Origin: Steinernema hermaphroditum
Taxonomy: Eukaryota > Nematoda > Chromadorea > Rhabditida > Steinernematidae
Direction: 5' to 3'
Length of the DNA: 64,000 nt
NCBI GenBank assembly: GCA_030435675.1
Contig: CM059621.1
Location: 2,170,001-2,234,000 of the forward strand
Shown here: positions 53,426 to 64,000 of the stretch, one piece after another
Numbering within the stretch: the first letter of the stretch is position 1
Layout of the letters: each line of letters begins with the position of its first letter
The notes under the pieces: model-generated
Database searches by the model: none
The model's input: the letters and a program-made list of their open reading frames with translations, nothing else
What the model was told of the DNA's origin: nothing
Made by a program: the position numbers and the translations under genes

Positions 53426-53823
53426 ATGCTCCCCAAAGTACTTTTCATCTTCTTACTCTTTCTGTTTATAATCGCAGCAGTAAGTCTCTTGTTGTTAGCA
53501 ATAAATAACTTAAATTAAAGATCGCTTCTCCAATAGAATTCGTATCTGCATCTCACGAAGTTTTTGCCGCGATAGCGCAAAAACTGACAAGGCCCTCGAA
53601 TGATAAGTTGATGAAATTCGTGATAAATGTGCGAAATATCGTATAATGTTCATTTCCAATAAGATAAATAAATGTGTTATAATATTTCATCGTTGCTTTC
53701 CAGTTTTCATGTGGCGCTATGAAAAATGAATGTCCGAAGTCGAGTGAGCATGCACCTAAGAATCAAATGAACCTCTGTACTTTCGTCATGATCTTTTCTT
53801 TTGATTACAAAAGGGACGCATAG
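53426..53823 (+). CDS. Small secreted Cys peptide, two exons (57 aa)
   Basis: Exon 1 (53426-53479) encodes MLPKVLFIFLLFLFIIAA, a signal peptide ending exactly at a GTAAGT donor. Exon 2 (53704-53823) follows TTTCCAG and encodes FSCGAMKNECPKSSEH...NLCTFVMIFSF...RDA, with three cysteines. The 224-bp intron could hide another exon. The ORF in exon 2 stops at 53821-53823. It lies just upstream of and divergent from the globin gene. No family recognised. Confidence 0.55.
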
Positions 53824-53989
53824 ATCAAGGCTTCTGATGTAGCCACAACTTTCTATGCTTTACGTTCCAGTACCTCTCAAGGTAGTTATCACAAATACGG
53901 TTGTATAAATATAGATCGCTTGTTGCGGCCCTTGCTGCGTGATGTAGTTGTTACAATATGCACGAAATCTCATACATAAATAGAGGAAT

Positions 53990-54365
53990 GAGAAACGGTG
54001 AATTGTGCTTCATTCTGTGAATTCTCCTGCGCATAAACGGAATGCCGGATGGGTCTGTATGTGTATCTTTGCCTGTTGTGGAGCGGTCGGTTTCGGACAA
54101 CAGCAAAACATAAGGATTCGAACCAGCACTGAACCGACGCCGACCGAATACAAATGAAACGCTTTCCAAAGAGCCACACAAAGAGTTCAAAAGAAACGGG
54201 TTGACTGTCACTATACCACTGGGATCTGTGGTTTTACTGCTTGATGATTGGGTTAGGCTTGAATAAAAACGATTCTAAGAGCACTAATCTTGGCGGTGTC
54301 TCCATCCGCTGAACAGCTGCTAGGACTTTCATGTGTTTACTTCCGGCTGCTAGGCCGTTACCACC
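53990..54365. repeat. Interspersed repeat family R2, copy 2
   Basis: Same block order as 44690-45070 (TGGAGCGGTCGGTTTC, GAACCGACG, GAATAAAAACGAT, TTTCATGTGTTTACT). About 65-70% similar overall. Confidence 0.6.
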
Positions 54366-55107
54366 GAAATAGGATACCCCACGCAGTCGCAATTATCTGA
54401 ATAAATGATCATATGTTCATGGTTTAAACGCTCAACATGTAACCATAAACCAGATCTCATATCAACCAAATTGGTAAAAGCTTGTATGTCAACATGTAAG
54501 TAAGGAGACCTGCCTATATGATAGGGTACAACTATTGTGTATTCATTATATACGCGTTCTTATTTCTCATAAGTGAACTTTTATAATAAGCCTGTACTAA
54601 AAGTGATGTTCTTGTAACAGAGTGCGTCAATTACAGGAAAGGAACCAAACCTCGAGTCCGATCAGGTCAAAGCGCACTGAACTAAATTCGCGGAATTTGC
54701 CACATCGGAAATCGGAGATTTAAGTGAAACATCACTTAAGCTGTCCGATCCATCCATTAGGAAAACGGCCGGATACCACATTACATCACGATCAGAGTAC
54801 ACGCATGTTTACAAGTGACGAATATTCGCGCTGACAAGCCGGCATTGCGTCATCGCCAAATTGTGTTGTTCTCCGGCGTAGGCTTACTAATGTCATCAAT
54901 AGAGCTGCTGTTCTTTGGGAGCTAAACTGGGCTTCCTTGGGGAACTGAATTTGGAGTACGTGCCGATTTCACTTTTTTCGGCAACAACCCGCTCGCATGG
55001 TCTCGTAGAAGATTTCCGGTCGAATATGTAAACAAGAAAGCGTGGACTGGACATGACTGCCAAGACAAGTTTCTTTGAACACTTGAGAACCCAAAAAATG
55101 CGGTACG

Positions 55108-55270
55108 TGACAACTCGCCGCCGCCAACTCGCCGCCGGCCGACTCGCCGCCGCCAACTCGCCGCCAGGACAACTCGCCGCCGGCCAACTCGCCGCCAGCC
55201 AAGTCGCCGCCGCCAACTCGCCGCCACGAACTCGCCGCCAACCAACTCGCCGCCGCCAACTCGCCGCCAG
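55108..55270. repeat. Minisatellite, about 11 units of AACTCGCCGCCGCC
   Basis: A GC-rich 14-bp unit (AACTCGCCGCCGCC and variants such as AACTCGCCGCCGGCC) tandemly repeated. It creates long but artefactual open frames on the minus strand. An inverted array of the same unit lies at 55815-55873. Confidence 0.9.
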
Positions 55271-55814
55271 CGGAAATATACTGGAACTGCGCCGGCTACC
55301 ACTTAGAGCACATAAAAATTCCTGCGCTTTATTCTAGCCTAAGTCACGCGTACTTTCAAAGCAGATTTGCAGAGAGTTAGTGATTATCCACAGCAGTCAA
55401 CTTTCTATATGATCGCTTGCTCTATGATCAACTGATACGTTCGGGATCGCTTAAAATCAACAGGGTTCAGCCTAAGCCGGAGCCTAAGCGAAGCCGGGGT
55501 TTGCCGAAGCCAGCATGACAACAGGGCTCGCTTAAAATCGGGAAAAATAGGCATAATCCTAAGCCTGAGCCTAAATTAAAATTAAACCCCCCCCCCCTTT
55601 TTGGTTTTGGCCGCTATACCGAGTTCGTAGTTAAGGCTAATATCCAGGCTTGGCTTAGACTCATGTCTATTTGTTTCAAGTGAGCTCTGTAGTCCTGGAA
55701 GCTCAGATTAGATATGGTCCATAATGTTCCTGACTCTTGCGAATATTCACTAGTTAGTTGCAAAGTTGCCTTCAAAGTGCGCGTAGATTAAACTAGAATA
55801 AAGCGCAGGAATTT

Positions 55815-55873
55815 GGATGTGCTCGAGTTGGCGGCGGCGAGTCGGCGGCGGCGAGTTGGCGGCGGCGAGTTGT
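55815..55873. repeat. Inverted short array of the same minisatellite
   Basis: Four units of GAGTTGGCGGCGGC, the reverse complement of the array at 55108-55270. The sequence next to it (AGAATAAAGCGCAGGAATTTGGATGTGCTC) is the reverse complement of the sequence at about 55305-55335. So a segment with its array was copied in inverted orientation. Confidence 0.85.
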
Positions 55874-58800
55874 CCTGCTTCGCAAAAAATGAGCACGTTC
55901 CAATCCCTAAGGACATATCGCCTATTTGTCACCTCGTATAACGATTGCAATACTTTAAAAGCGTGCAAATTGGGCCCGTGTGAGTAGTTACGGGGGTCGA
56001 ATTCGGCGAATTTATTCAAGCATTCAAAACGTGTACTCTTGGGGGAGTTCGTCTCCAAAACACGGAAATTGACTTTAAGTGCGCACGCGGCCGTCCCGTC
56101 TATTTCGTACTACGTTGAAGGGTGGCTGGCGAGTCGATCAACGTTCATATCTTGAAGAGCAGGCGCTTTGTTTAAGATAAGAAATAAGTAGATTTCGACG
56201 ATGTTTTTGTTGTTGAAAAAAGTCATTTGTCTGTGATATGTTTTGTTTTAGCTTAGGGAGGCAAAATAATAAGGAATGGCTGTCTTTAACCCATGTAATC
56301 TTAGTGAACACTATAACGATTTTGGTTATTTTTTTATTTTATCGAAATTTCAAAATAACATGATGTTATGAAGACAAACTTGGAAATACGAGGTTTGGGC
56401 AATTCACCTTTGAACGACAACGATTTCTATTTTGACCCGTATCATCAAATTCTACAATCTAGTTCTTAAAACTCTTATGACAGTCGCAATGATGTTATCT
56501 GACTCCTTCTTGTCTTCCACTCTCCTTAGCCAATTAGAAGCGTTCGAATTAACACAAAGCATAAATGATTTTTTTTCCATTTTGTTAGAATACGGCTTTG
56601 TGCCATTACTTTGTGCCATTACACGGGAATAATAGCACGGCTTTTCCACGAAAAAAGAACCGCAGCCGTATATTATGTTTACGTTGGTCACCGTTTATTG
56701 AATAATCTATCCACTCGTGACAAAAACTCAAGATCTCGGACCTGGGTCCAGATGATAGGTCGTGGACCATGAACCTAGAGTAACGCATAAGACGCAGTAC
56801 ATGTATAAGAACAGATATAAATGAGAAGACAATTCATGATGTAAGGAGAAAATTAAGCGGCCGATTAAGCCATTTGGTCACAACGGGAAACATGGGGGAA
56901 TCGGAGAATATTTTAAACGTCACCCGTTCGCAATGTGCACACCCACTGCTCATGAGTTCGTTGACAGACAACGCAAACAGCGAAACAAAGTTGGAACTTC
57001 ACCGATGATGCTCTTTAATCAAGATACACTTGTCGCATTACTCGTGAAAGTGGTCACTAGGCAAGGAGATAAAAAAACTCGCAAAACCTGAATACTAGGG
57101 GTGCGCTAGCTCCAGATACTTTTCTCCCATGATAAATATGCAAAAAAAAAACATAAATTATACATATATGGAAACGTTCGGCTACAAATCAATCAGACAG
57201 GCCGACAGACTATTGAAATTTTCATAAGTGGTATGCAAAAAGGACCAGGCTAAGAAGAGGAAGAGACTCCTCGAAGATGTGCAGGATGCAGGCTAACTAA
57301 ATAAGAGGACCAATCCCCAAAGTGCACGATGGGCACTCTGCAATCAGGATTATGCTACAAATAAATCCGGAACCATTGCGGGAGGCGCGTACTCCCCAAA
57401 GTGCATCATCATCATCATCAGCATGGAATCCGCAGCAATCAGACCAAAACACTTAGTGGATAGCACGTCGTGGCGGCAGTGCGTCGCTCCTAAATTGAAT
57501 TCGGACGCGACGCAAATCATGTTCGCCTTGATAATTGCAAGGCCCTGCTACACTTGGATATCGGCGTCAATTTTGACACACAAAGGGGCGTAGATGAGCC
57601 GCTTCGACGATCTCACTTTTGAGTGACGCACGCAGGCTAATGAACAGAGGGGCGACACTAGACACTCGAGGAAGTTCCTCGAACATCCTTGTCCACGAGT
57701 CCGCGTGTGGTTTGGGAATTGCGCTGCGGATAAATAAACATTTCGTCGAAGGCATGAAACATGGCTTTTGCAAAAATTTCTACGAAGCGATCAAGATCTC
57801 AATAAACAAACCATAGCTTATGGAGAGAGGAAGAGAAGCGTACGAAGAGAAGCATCGGCGACCGAAATGTTAAGTGCGTCGAGGAATACATTGAGGAAGG
57901 GCATACCTAATGACATTTCCCACGTTCTTTATGCGCTGTTCTCAGGCCTTCTATTTTCGGAATCCCACGCTTCGCCCATCTCACCGCATCACATTCCCAA
58001 TAGCGAAAACATCACCAGTAAACTTTTAAATGGGCAACCATTCTTATGTGCCAAGTACCATTATGAGTTGGGTGATAAGCGATAACATTGAGCCGGAAGA
58101 TCGATATGGTGATAATGGCGCGCTTATAACGTTGTCGGTTATAAATTTAACGCCAACAGACTAAAATCGAAGTGAAGTTATCGACGAGAATGCACCTGCA
58201 AAGCAACAATGGATTTGCCTGCTGCAAACCACAATTAGTTCCGCCATTCATTTCGAGTAGCGTCAAGGGGTGCGACTAGCAAATTTGTGAACATTCATCC
58301 AGGCCATTATGACTTTATTGCCGCGTCGCCGCACGGTAATGTTGTTCTCCTGCGGCCTTCATAGCACTCATGATCAGTGAAATGTTATAACTGAATCTCT
58401 ATAACTGTATGGATCATATGAATCATTGGTATGAATGTGCATTTACTGGGTCGTTCAAGAATTAGTGTTTTCATTTCAAACACGTTTTTGTTGTAAGTGC
58501 AGCAGTTTAGATCAAGATATGCATTTTATGTCAAGGTGTCCTCTTTGATCCTTGTTGTGTACTACGTAAACGCACTTTGTAGGCAGTAGCCGAATGCCGC
58601 TCCGGTAGAAAATGCCGACTTTTTCTTTTTTCTTGAAAGTGGCTTGGTACAATTTTCGACCTCTTCATTTTGTTATCTCATCTCCCCAAAGCGAATATGA
58701 GCTACGAAGCCGCTCCTGTGCTCCAAACGCCGAGAAAGAGAGACGATCCATCGCCATTTCTGGAGCTTTGACGATTCCTACGTATGCCGTGAGGCGCGCC

Positions 58801-61338
58801 GCCATTGACCGCTCCCGACATCAACTCGCAAGGAATGAAGCCGGCTGCAAGAGACATCCTCTTTTCGTCTACATCGGTGTTATGTACTTATCGGTATCAT
58901 GTAAGGCGAAATGCTTTTGATTCGTGAAATAAAGTCGTGAAAATCATTTTATTCTGAACGATTTCCTTGTGCAGATGAGTACAGTAAAATAGGGCTAAGA
59001 CAGTGCTGCATGAATAGCAGACAGGAATCTCTCAGCTCAAAGTGGAGAGCCATTGAGGAGGTCAACTTGGAAACATACGATCTCGGGGAATCGCTTTTTT
59101 TGGGAATCTAAGAGTTATTTTTTTCACAGAAATGAGCCTCCGACTTGCAATGCGGGTATAGTAGCTGTGGATGACCACCTCTTATCCTCCGGATGCATGT
59201 TCGCATGCTCTAGAAGACAAACTCGTAAAACTCGACAAAATTCAGGAGGCTCTTGATTATGCCTCTTTCATCGAACCCAATTAGTGTTGATGAGGTCTTG
59301 GGAAGACAAGACGAAGACACAATCAGCCGATGGTTCTTGGTATATTGAAGTGTATCGTTTAGCTAGTACTCGGAATTCGCAAATTGTTACTGAACAGACG
59401 AAAATAAAGAAATTAGTGGTGCATTTTATGGTGGCTGAACATTCTTACTCTTATCATGATCTTTGTCGCTCAAGACCTTCGGTCTTTTTCCTTAGCCAAT
59501 CAGTGTGACATTTCCAGCATGCGATGGCATTTCGCCGATGTCGCATAATAACAAAGCCATCTCTGCGACAACATCGCCACATCCTTCATCAGCTTGTTTT
59601 CCAAAAAGGTCCTCAAACGGGAGTGATGTTTTGATCAACATCTATTGTCAGGCTCAAGCAGTAGACGTCATCGAAAAACGCCTCTATCTTCCGATTCCCC
59701 GTTTCTTTGACTAAGACTACCGCATAAGGAAGTTTTTGTCTACACGCCCCGCTGTGCCTCTCATGCGGGCCACTTAGCGGCGCTTTGATTCCAAGAACAG
59801 AGCACGCAATAACAAGATTACGTCTGGAAGTCTATTCGCTTGTTTGGGCATGCGCTGGTTGGCTGATCGTTTATGGTCTTCCATGAGTGCCCTTCTTTCC
59901 ACCTGTATAGTTTTCGTCGTTAAGGATGTATAGTTTTGAGTTATTGTTGCCATCTGCTGCGTCCATTCCTAAATATGTAACGCCTAACTACCTCATTTTG
60001 ATGATATTAAATGACGCAACGGTCGATCTTTGACTCATCATAAGAACATCATAGACCACGTTGCGTCATAAAAATAATGTCCTTCAATTAAGCCTCGTTA
60101 ATGCTTCCATCGCTCTGACGACATAATTTGAGGATACGTATGTGCTCATGTCATCTTTTTAGGAGACTCTTCCTTCCGATAATTTCTTGAGCTTCCTTGA
60201 GCTGTATCAGATTGAGCTTGTTCTTTGATTTCAGCGCGTTTTGTGGACAACATATTTAATAGGAAATGTGTGGTCATCGCAGCGTGAGCTCTCATTTACT
60301 CATGTTGGTGTTAAGGAGCGCATCAACACTCAATACCCGTACTAGCCCGTCTAGGATTTTCTCTGTTTTTGTAAACGATCATTATCTATTAGGCACATCT
60401 ATGTAGGTTTTAGACGATCTTAGTGTTTTTATGCTTGCTAGCCGCAATTATGGCTAAAGCAGTCGAATGAAAATGTGGATCAGACAGTGACTCATCATAT
60501 ACAGTTCTCGAGCAACCTACAGCTTCCCTGCTCTTAAGCTATGCTTCCTGTAAATAACATTCGTAAATCAACTTACAAAGCGGGTGATACCTTTGTTTAT
60601 CGTAGAAGCTGTATTCCAGAGATTGGTTGACGACATTTATGCCCTTTTACCTGCAATTCTGGGATTCAACAGTCTTTTTTTAAGCAACTTGTGAACCCTA
60701 TATTGACGGAGATAATGCTTCGAAGGGGCGCTCCTTTGTTACTGCTTTTAAGATGACTGTCTGATAGCTATAAGTAAAAGTGCGAGCAATATCTTGACGC
60801 AACACACGATAATTTCGATGTCCTGCCATAATGATCGGCTTTCCCGTCAGTAATCTTAACAGAACTACCAATAAATATCATGCACTTGTGTGTCTTAGGG
60901 TTCGTTTCTTAAATGACACTTCACTCAATAAGCACATGAAATCGTGTATTGGATTGGCGAACAACATTGAATGTGGGTGATTTATTTCGTCTGTAAATTT
61001 ATGACACATAGTGCTGCTCAGTCTTTGTAAACAGAATTGCGTTTTATAAAAATTTTCACGAGTGCACATGACACACCTAAGCACTTCTGTTATTTTCTTC
61101 ATGATGGTCTTCGGTGCAGAGACATCCCAGAAGACAGCGATCGCTGTTTGTGAGGCTTCCGGGCGCCTTACTCACGGCACCAGTTTCCTGTAGACGACTT
61201 CCTGCTTCGGCTGTGCTTTGACGCTACTCGGGAAATGCTCTACGTCCTGTTATGTTTCGCGATGATCAGAGCGAGCACCGTGCTTGCCCCAAACTATTCG
61301 TATTTTTCTTGTTTAATGCTTAAAATTTTCAGAACGAC
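55874..61338. other. Gene-poor 5.5 kb
   Basis: Only an old R1 copy (58735-58945), a (CAT)n run near 57407-57422 and an 11-bp inverted repeat (ATGACGCAACG...CGTTGCGTCAT, about 60013-60070) are visible. ORFs up to 105 codons lack signal, membrane or splice support. Confidence 0.4.
58735..58945 (+). repeat. R1 retroelement, degenerate copy (+)
   Basis: Ends GTAAGGCGAAATGCTTTTGATTCGTGAAATAAAGTCGTGAAAATC, the R1 hairpin, AATAAA and GTGAAA tail in the forward orientation. It also keeps GGAATGAAGCCGGCTGCAAGAGACATCC, close to the corresponding block at 26.95 kb. Confidence 0.6.
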
Positions 61339-61944
61339 ATGAGCTCGAAAGGCAAAGGCAACAGTGAGTTCTTGTGCGAGGTTCACATCACGGTAAGTAT
61401 GATGATACAGCTTTCATATTGTAATATGGGCGTCTAGAGTATCTCCTTCCTCATCGCCCTCATGACCATAATCGTAGCGGTAGGCACCATTCCTCTATGG
61501 CTCAGCTCGATTCGAGACGAATATCAAACGCTGGTTGCCTACAATATGACATGGATATTCTGCGCGCTATTGATGATCTTAGGATTGGCCCGACGAGTTC
61601 CGTCGCTTCTTTATTTCTACAATATGATGCTGGTACCGACTGAAAAAGATTGCTCAAATGAGCAGTAAGAATTTTAGGTACTGCATATCATCTTATTCGC
61701 TGTAACCGCGATCATCTGCGCTCTTCTAGCAGCTATGATACCAGGTTAGTTCGAATATTGATAATGCCCTTAACAAAACTTTTGCTTAGATGTCCAATAT
61801 CTACCATATGCCATTGTCAGTCTGCTAGTCTCGACAACTTGTGGTGCGCTGGCCGTCGTCACGACCGGAACACAGCTTTACCTCTCAAGCCTTATTGACC
61901 ATGTTGAATCGAGGAAATCGTCAATCATCTACGTTCAAATTTAG
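61339..61944 (+). CDS. Four-pass membrane protein, four exons (156 aa)
   Basis: Exons 61339-61392, 61438-61632, 61678-61744 and 61790-61944, introns all 45 bp, in frame. The ATG lies six bases after AATTTTCAG. Short polar N-terminus, then four hydrophobic helices: ISFLIALMTIIVAVGTIPLWL, WIFCALLMILGLA, LHIILFAVTAIICALLAAMI and YAIVSLLVSTTCGALAVVTTG, with a polar C-terminal tail (HVESRKSSIIYVQI). Claudin- or tetraspan-like layout, but no family signature is visible. A 35-codon signal-like ORF just upstream (61231-61338) does not splice to it in frame. Function unknown. Confidence 0.75.
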
Positions 61945-62917
61945 CTCCACTATTTACTGTGTTATCAAACAGATGACCGTTGATAAGATACGGTGATCAT
62001 CGCATTGTGGAACATATGGTGGCAATATGCGTTGATATATTCGGTCGAAATCGAATAAAAAACAAGGAATGGAAAAAGTGAGGATAGATAAGAGATGGAA
62101 CACAACCAACAACAGGCCACTCCAAGTCTGCACGAATCGAACTAAGACTCCATTGGACATATGATTTGTTAGTGGTCGATCGCCGGGACGAGCAGATCGT
62201 GCTTAGAAGTGCCCGAGCTCGCGTTCGGATTTTTCGGATTGAGAATCGGATGGGGTCACTAAAAGCGGGTTTCGGGTTGTGATTTTCGGCTTCCGGTCTC
62301 CGATATCTTTGATCAGCACGATTCTAGTCTGATTTTTCAACCGCTCTTTGAAAGCACTAGTAGATTGATCTCGGAATATACAATTGGGAAGGAATATCCA
62401 AGGAAGCGTAGCTTCGACCAAAAAAGTCACGCCAATGCGAAAATTGCTGATAGACCCTGTAAATCCAAGCCCAATCGACCACGAACAGTTCATATTTGTC
62501 GCAATACCGGGGCCCTAGCTTAGATGCATGGTGCCGTTTCTGGCAATTGAGTCTCTGTGCAATTACCTACGCGACCTCCATCCTGTCCACCATTCCTCAT
62601 AATAGATTTTTGTTGGGGTACTTCCTTTTAGAGCTTGGGGTACTTCTTTTTAAAGAGAGGTTTCGCTGTTTCAGAGATAACCAAGGTCTGCCTGAAATAT
62701 CCTCTCCTCTGACGTATTTGCTATCCTTGAACGGAAAGCAAAGAAGGTATAAAAACAAGTAGAGCACCTGTTTGAACCACAGACCACTAAACAGATTAAA
62801 AAACTTTGTATGCAGATGACGCATGCGATTAAGCGACGTCACCTTTAACGCACGGTTTTCATTTCTTCTGGGTATAAAAAATGAAGCGAATGTTCTAAAT
62901 ACTAGCGGCTCCCAATA
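61945..62917. other. Intergenic, nothing recognised
   Basis: Short frames only. Confidence 0.35.
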
Positions 62918-62931
62918 CGTTCATTTTTCAC

Positions 62932-63428
62932 GATTTTCACGATTCACGATTTTATTTCGCGAATCAAAGGCATTATGCCTTGCGCGACACCGAAAATAGA
63001 CAAACAGAAGATGTCTGGAAGACGGCTTCATCCCTGGCGCGGCGTAGATGTCGAACAGGTGGTTGGCGGAGAGCTTCATGGGGCTTCTGGGAATCGGAAA
63101 ATCTTCGGATTCAGGAGCGGAACATCGTTTGCGGCACAGCGCACGCTTCTGTGCTCGAATCTGATGGTCCGTGGTCCGGAAGTTGCGTCTTCGATGGTGG
63201 TGGCGTCCTCAGAGCGTCGGCGACCTTCGGGATGACTTCTCACGTGGCCGGATTCTTGACGTCGGACATCTTGTTGTCAGCGGTGGTGGGACTACGGCTT
63301 CCGGGTGTCCAATTCCCTCTGGAAGCCGGAACAGTCACAACTGCCACGGGGTTTGCCATCTGACCGAGCAGATACTCAGAGAGCGACCGGAGGGACCGAC
63401 CGCTCGCCACCGCGACACGAGTGAGAGT
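62932..63428 (-). mobile_element. R1 retroelement, TSD CGTTCATTTTTCAC
   Basis: A 497-bp insertion between exact 14-bp duplications (62918-62931 and 63429-63442). The tail on the left is GATTTTCAC-GATTCAC-GATTTT, whose units resemble the end of the target site. AATAAA and AAGGCATTATGCCTT hairpin follow on the minus strand. This is the cleanest short copy and a good reference for the family. Confidence 0.9.
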
Positions 63429-63699
63429 CGTTCATTTTTCACATGGGATAAACAAGCATTAAAGTACCTTTTTTGACCGCTTCAAAAAGTGCTCCCACGT
63501 AAAATGACCCAAGTGAGTCAAACGTTATTATATTACGAATTGTGTGCACTAGAGCTCAAATCACAAAGACCATCACGTTTATTGCCGTAGTTGTTTTCAG
63601 ATTTAGCCATTGTTCAGGTAATTAATCAGGGTTCCACCTGCAGTCGCTTTTATTATTAGTTTTCTGAGTTGCGGTTTGTTGTTTTTAAAGAGTTTCGCA

Positions 63700-63975
63700 A
63701 TGACGATTGACAACCTCTTCATCGGTTGTATCTATATCGTTTTAAATGGAGTTGTCCTTCCTTTCTACATTGCACTGACGACAGTTAGTTGAAGTTGATT
63801 AGCTTGAAATACAGTTGCGTTATAGATGTTCGCCATCAGATCCCCCTACCGTAATTCAATGTGCTTTCGCATAATGTTTTGGTTGGGCGTAATGGAGTGC
63901 GTACAGATGGTCGCCGGTATACAAGCCGGCTTCTTGACGCTTGTGGACACGGCAAATCATAACATCTTTGAGCGG
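63700..63975 (+). CDS. Srt-family chemoreceptor, 5' part (runs off the window)
   Basis: Exons 63700-63783 and 63826-63975 separated by a 42-bp intron. TM1 is in the first (LFIGCIYIVLNGVVLPFYI), TM2 in the second (YRNSMCFRIMFWLGVMECVQM). A GTTTGT donor follows at 63976. The second exon is 150 bp, identical in length to exon 3 of the Srt gene at 45.7 kb, and the ExxQM motif is shared. GTTTTTAAAG just upstream could be the acceptor of an earlier exon. The rest lies beyond the window. Confidence 0.75.
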
Positions 63976-64000
63976 GTTTGTTAACGTAGCGACAGATGCT

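Noticed and set aside
54896..55302. Long minus-strand ORFs rich in GGELAAASWRRR
   Set aside because: They are translations of the 14-bp minisatellite, not genes.
55455..55580. Repeated GCCTAA-like hexamers reminiscent of the nematode telomere repeat
   Set aside because: The units are irregular (CCTAAGCC, GCCTGAGCC) and never form two perfect tandem TTAGGC copies.
57400..57425. CATCATCATCATCAT run as a coding His tract
   Set aside because: A simple repeat outside any credible ORF.
57567..57816. Opposed ORFs of 65-68 codons
   Set aside because: They mirror each other with no domain, signal or splice evidence.
60006..60072. Inverted ATGACGCAACG / CGTTGCGTCAT
   Set aside because: Arms are short, there are no subrepeats or duplications, and it may be chance.
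1..64000. CRISPR arrays, bacterial operons, rRNA genes
   Set aside because: None of their signatures was seen; gene structure is eukaryotic throughout.

Overview
This window is nuclear DNA of a free-living-type nematode. Nearly every multi-exon gene uses introns of about 40-48 bp with TTTCAG- or TTTAG-like acceptors. The recognisable genes are nematode families: serpentine chemoreceptors (Srsx-, Srh- and Srt-like and one unassigned class), a MLT-10-like moulting protein, a CYP4-type P450 and a nematode globin. No bacterial features (operons, Shine-Dalgarno sites) were seen. A diplogastrid such as Pristionchus is plausible from gene style, but that is inference.

Layout: 1-9.3 kb holds a broken Srsx receptor, an intronless Srh-like receptor, a P450 flanked by two paralogous secreted proteins, and the first tiny membrane-protein genes. 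9.3-15.6 kb holds a second intronless receptor, a decayed LTR retrotransposon and a small secreted-peptide gene interrupted by a retroelement. 16-29 kb is dominated by one-pass membrane micropeptide genes, a three-exon secreted protein and several ~0.5-1 kb copies of one retroelement family (called R1 here). 29-31.5 kb is a receptor gene plus a deleted tandem copy. 31.9-36.2 kb is a MLT-10-like gene followed by a duplicate of its last exon. 36.7-38.6 kb is a tandem run of three related micropeptide genes. 40.1-42.4 kb is a tandem receptor pair. 43.6-54 kb holds a glycine-rich protein, an Srt receptor, a His-rich secreted peptide, a hAT-type MITE with a perfect 8-bp target duplication, two small secreted peptides and a globin. 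54-61 kb is gene-poor. A four-pass membrane protein, another R1 copy and the start of a second Srt receptor close the window.

The most unusual content is a scattered set of at least twelve very short ORFs (30-56 codons). Each encodes one hydrophobic helix with a short charged tail, and most begin within a few bases of a splice-acceptor-like TTTCAG. Four share a VPAG motif (27.8, 36.7, 37.4 and 38.5 kb), two more have a VPA motif (14.3 and 25.8 kb), and two reverse-strand genes form a separate MQQLEAA pair (16.5 and 17.8 kb). They look like a lineage-specific family of membrane micropeptides that ordinary gene callers would miss. The second notable system is R1. It has five copies with exact 11-14 bp target-site duplications, a copy-specific microsatellite tail, AATAAA in most copies and a covarying terminal hairpin, which fits target-primed reverse transcription. 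One R1 copy landed in a coding exon so that the duplicated target site supplies both a GTGAGT donor and an in-frame AG acceptor. All exon models are hand-derived from the sequence; no searches were run.
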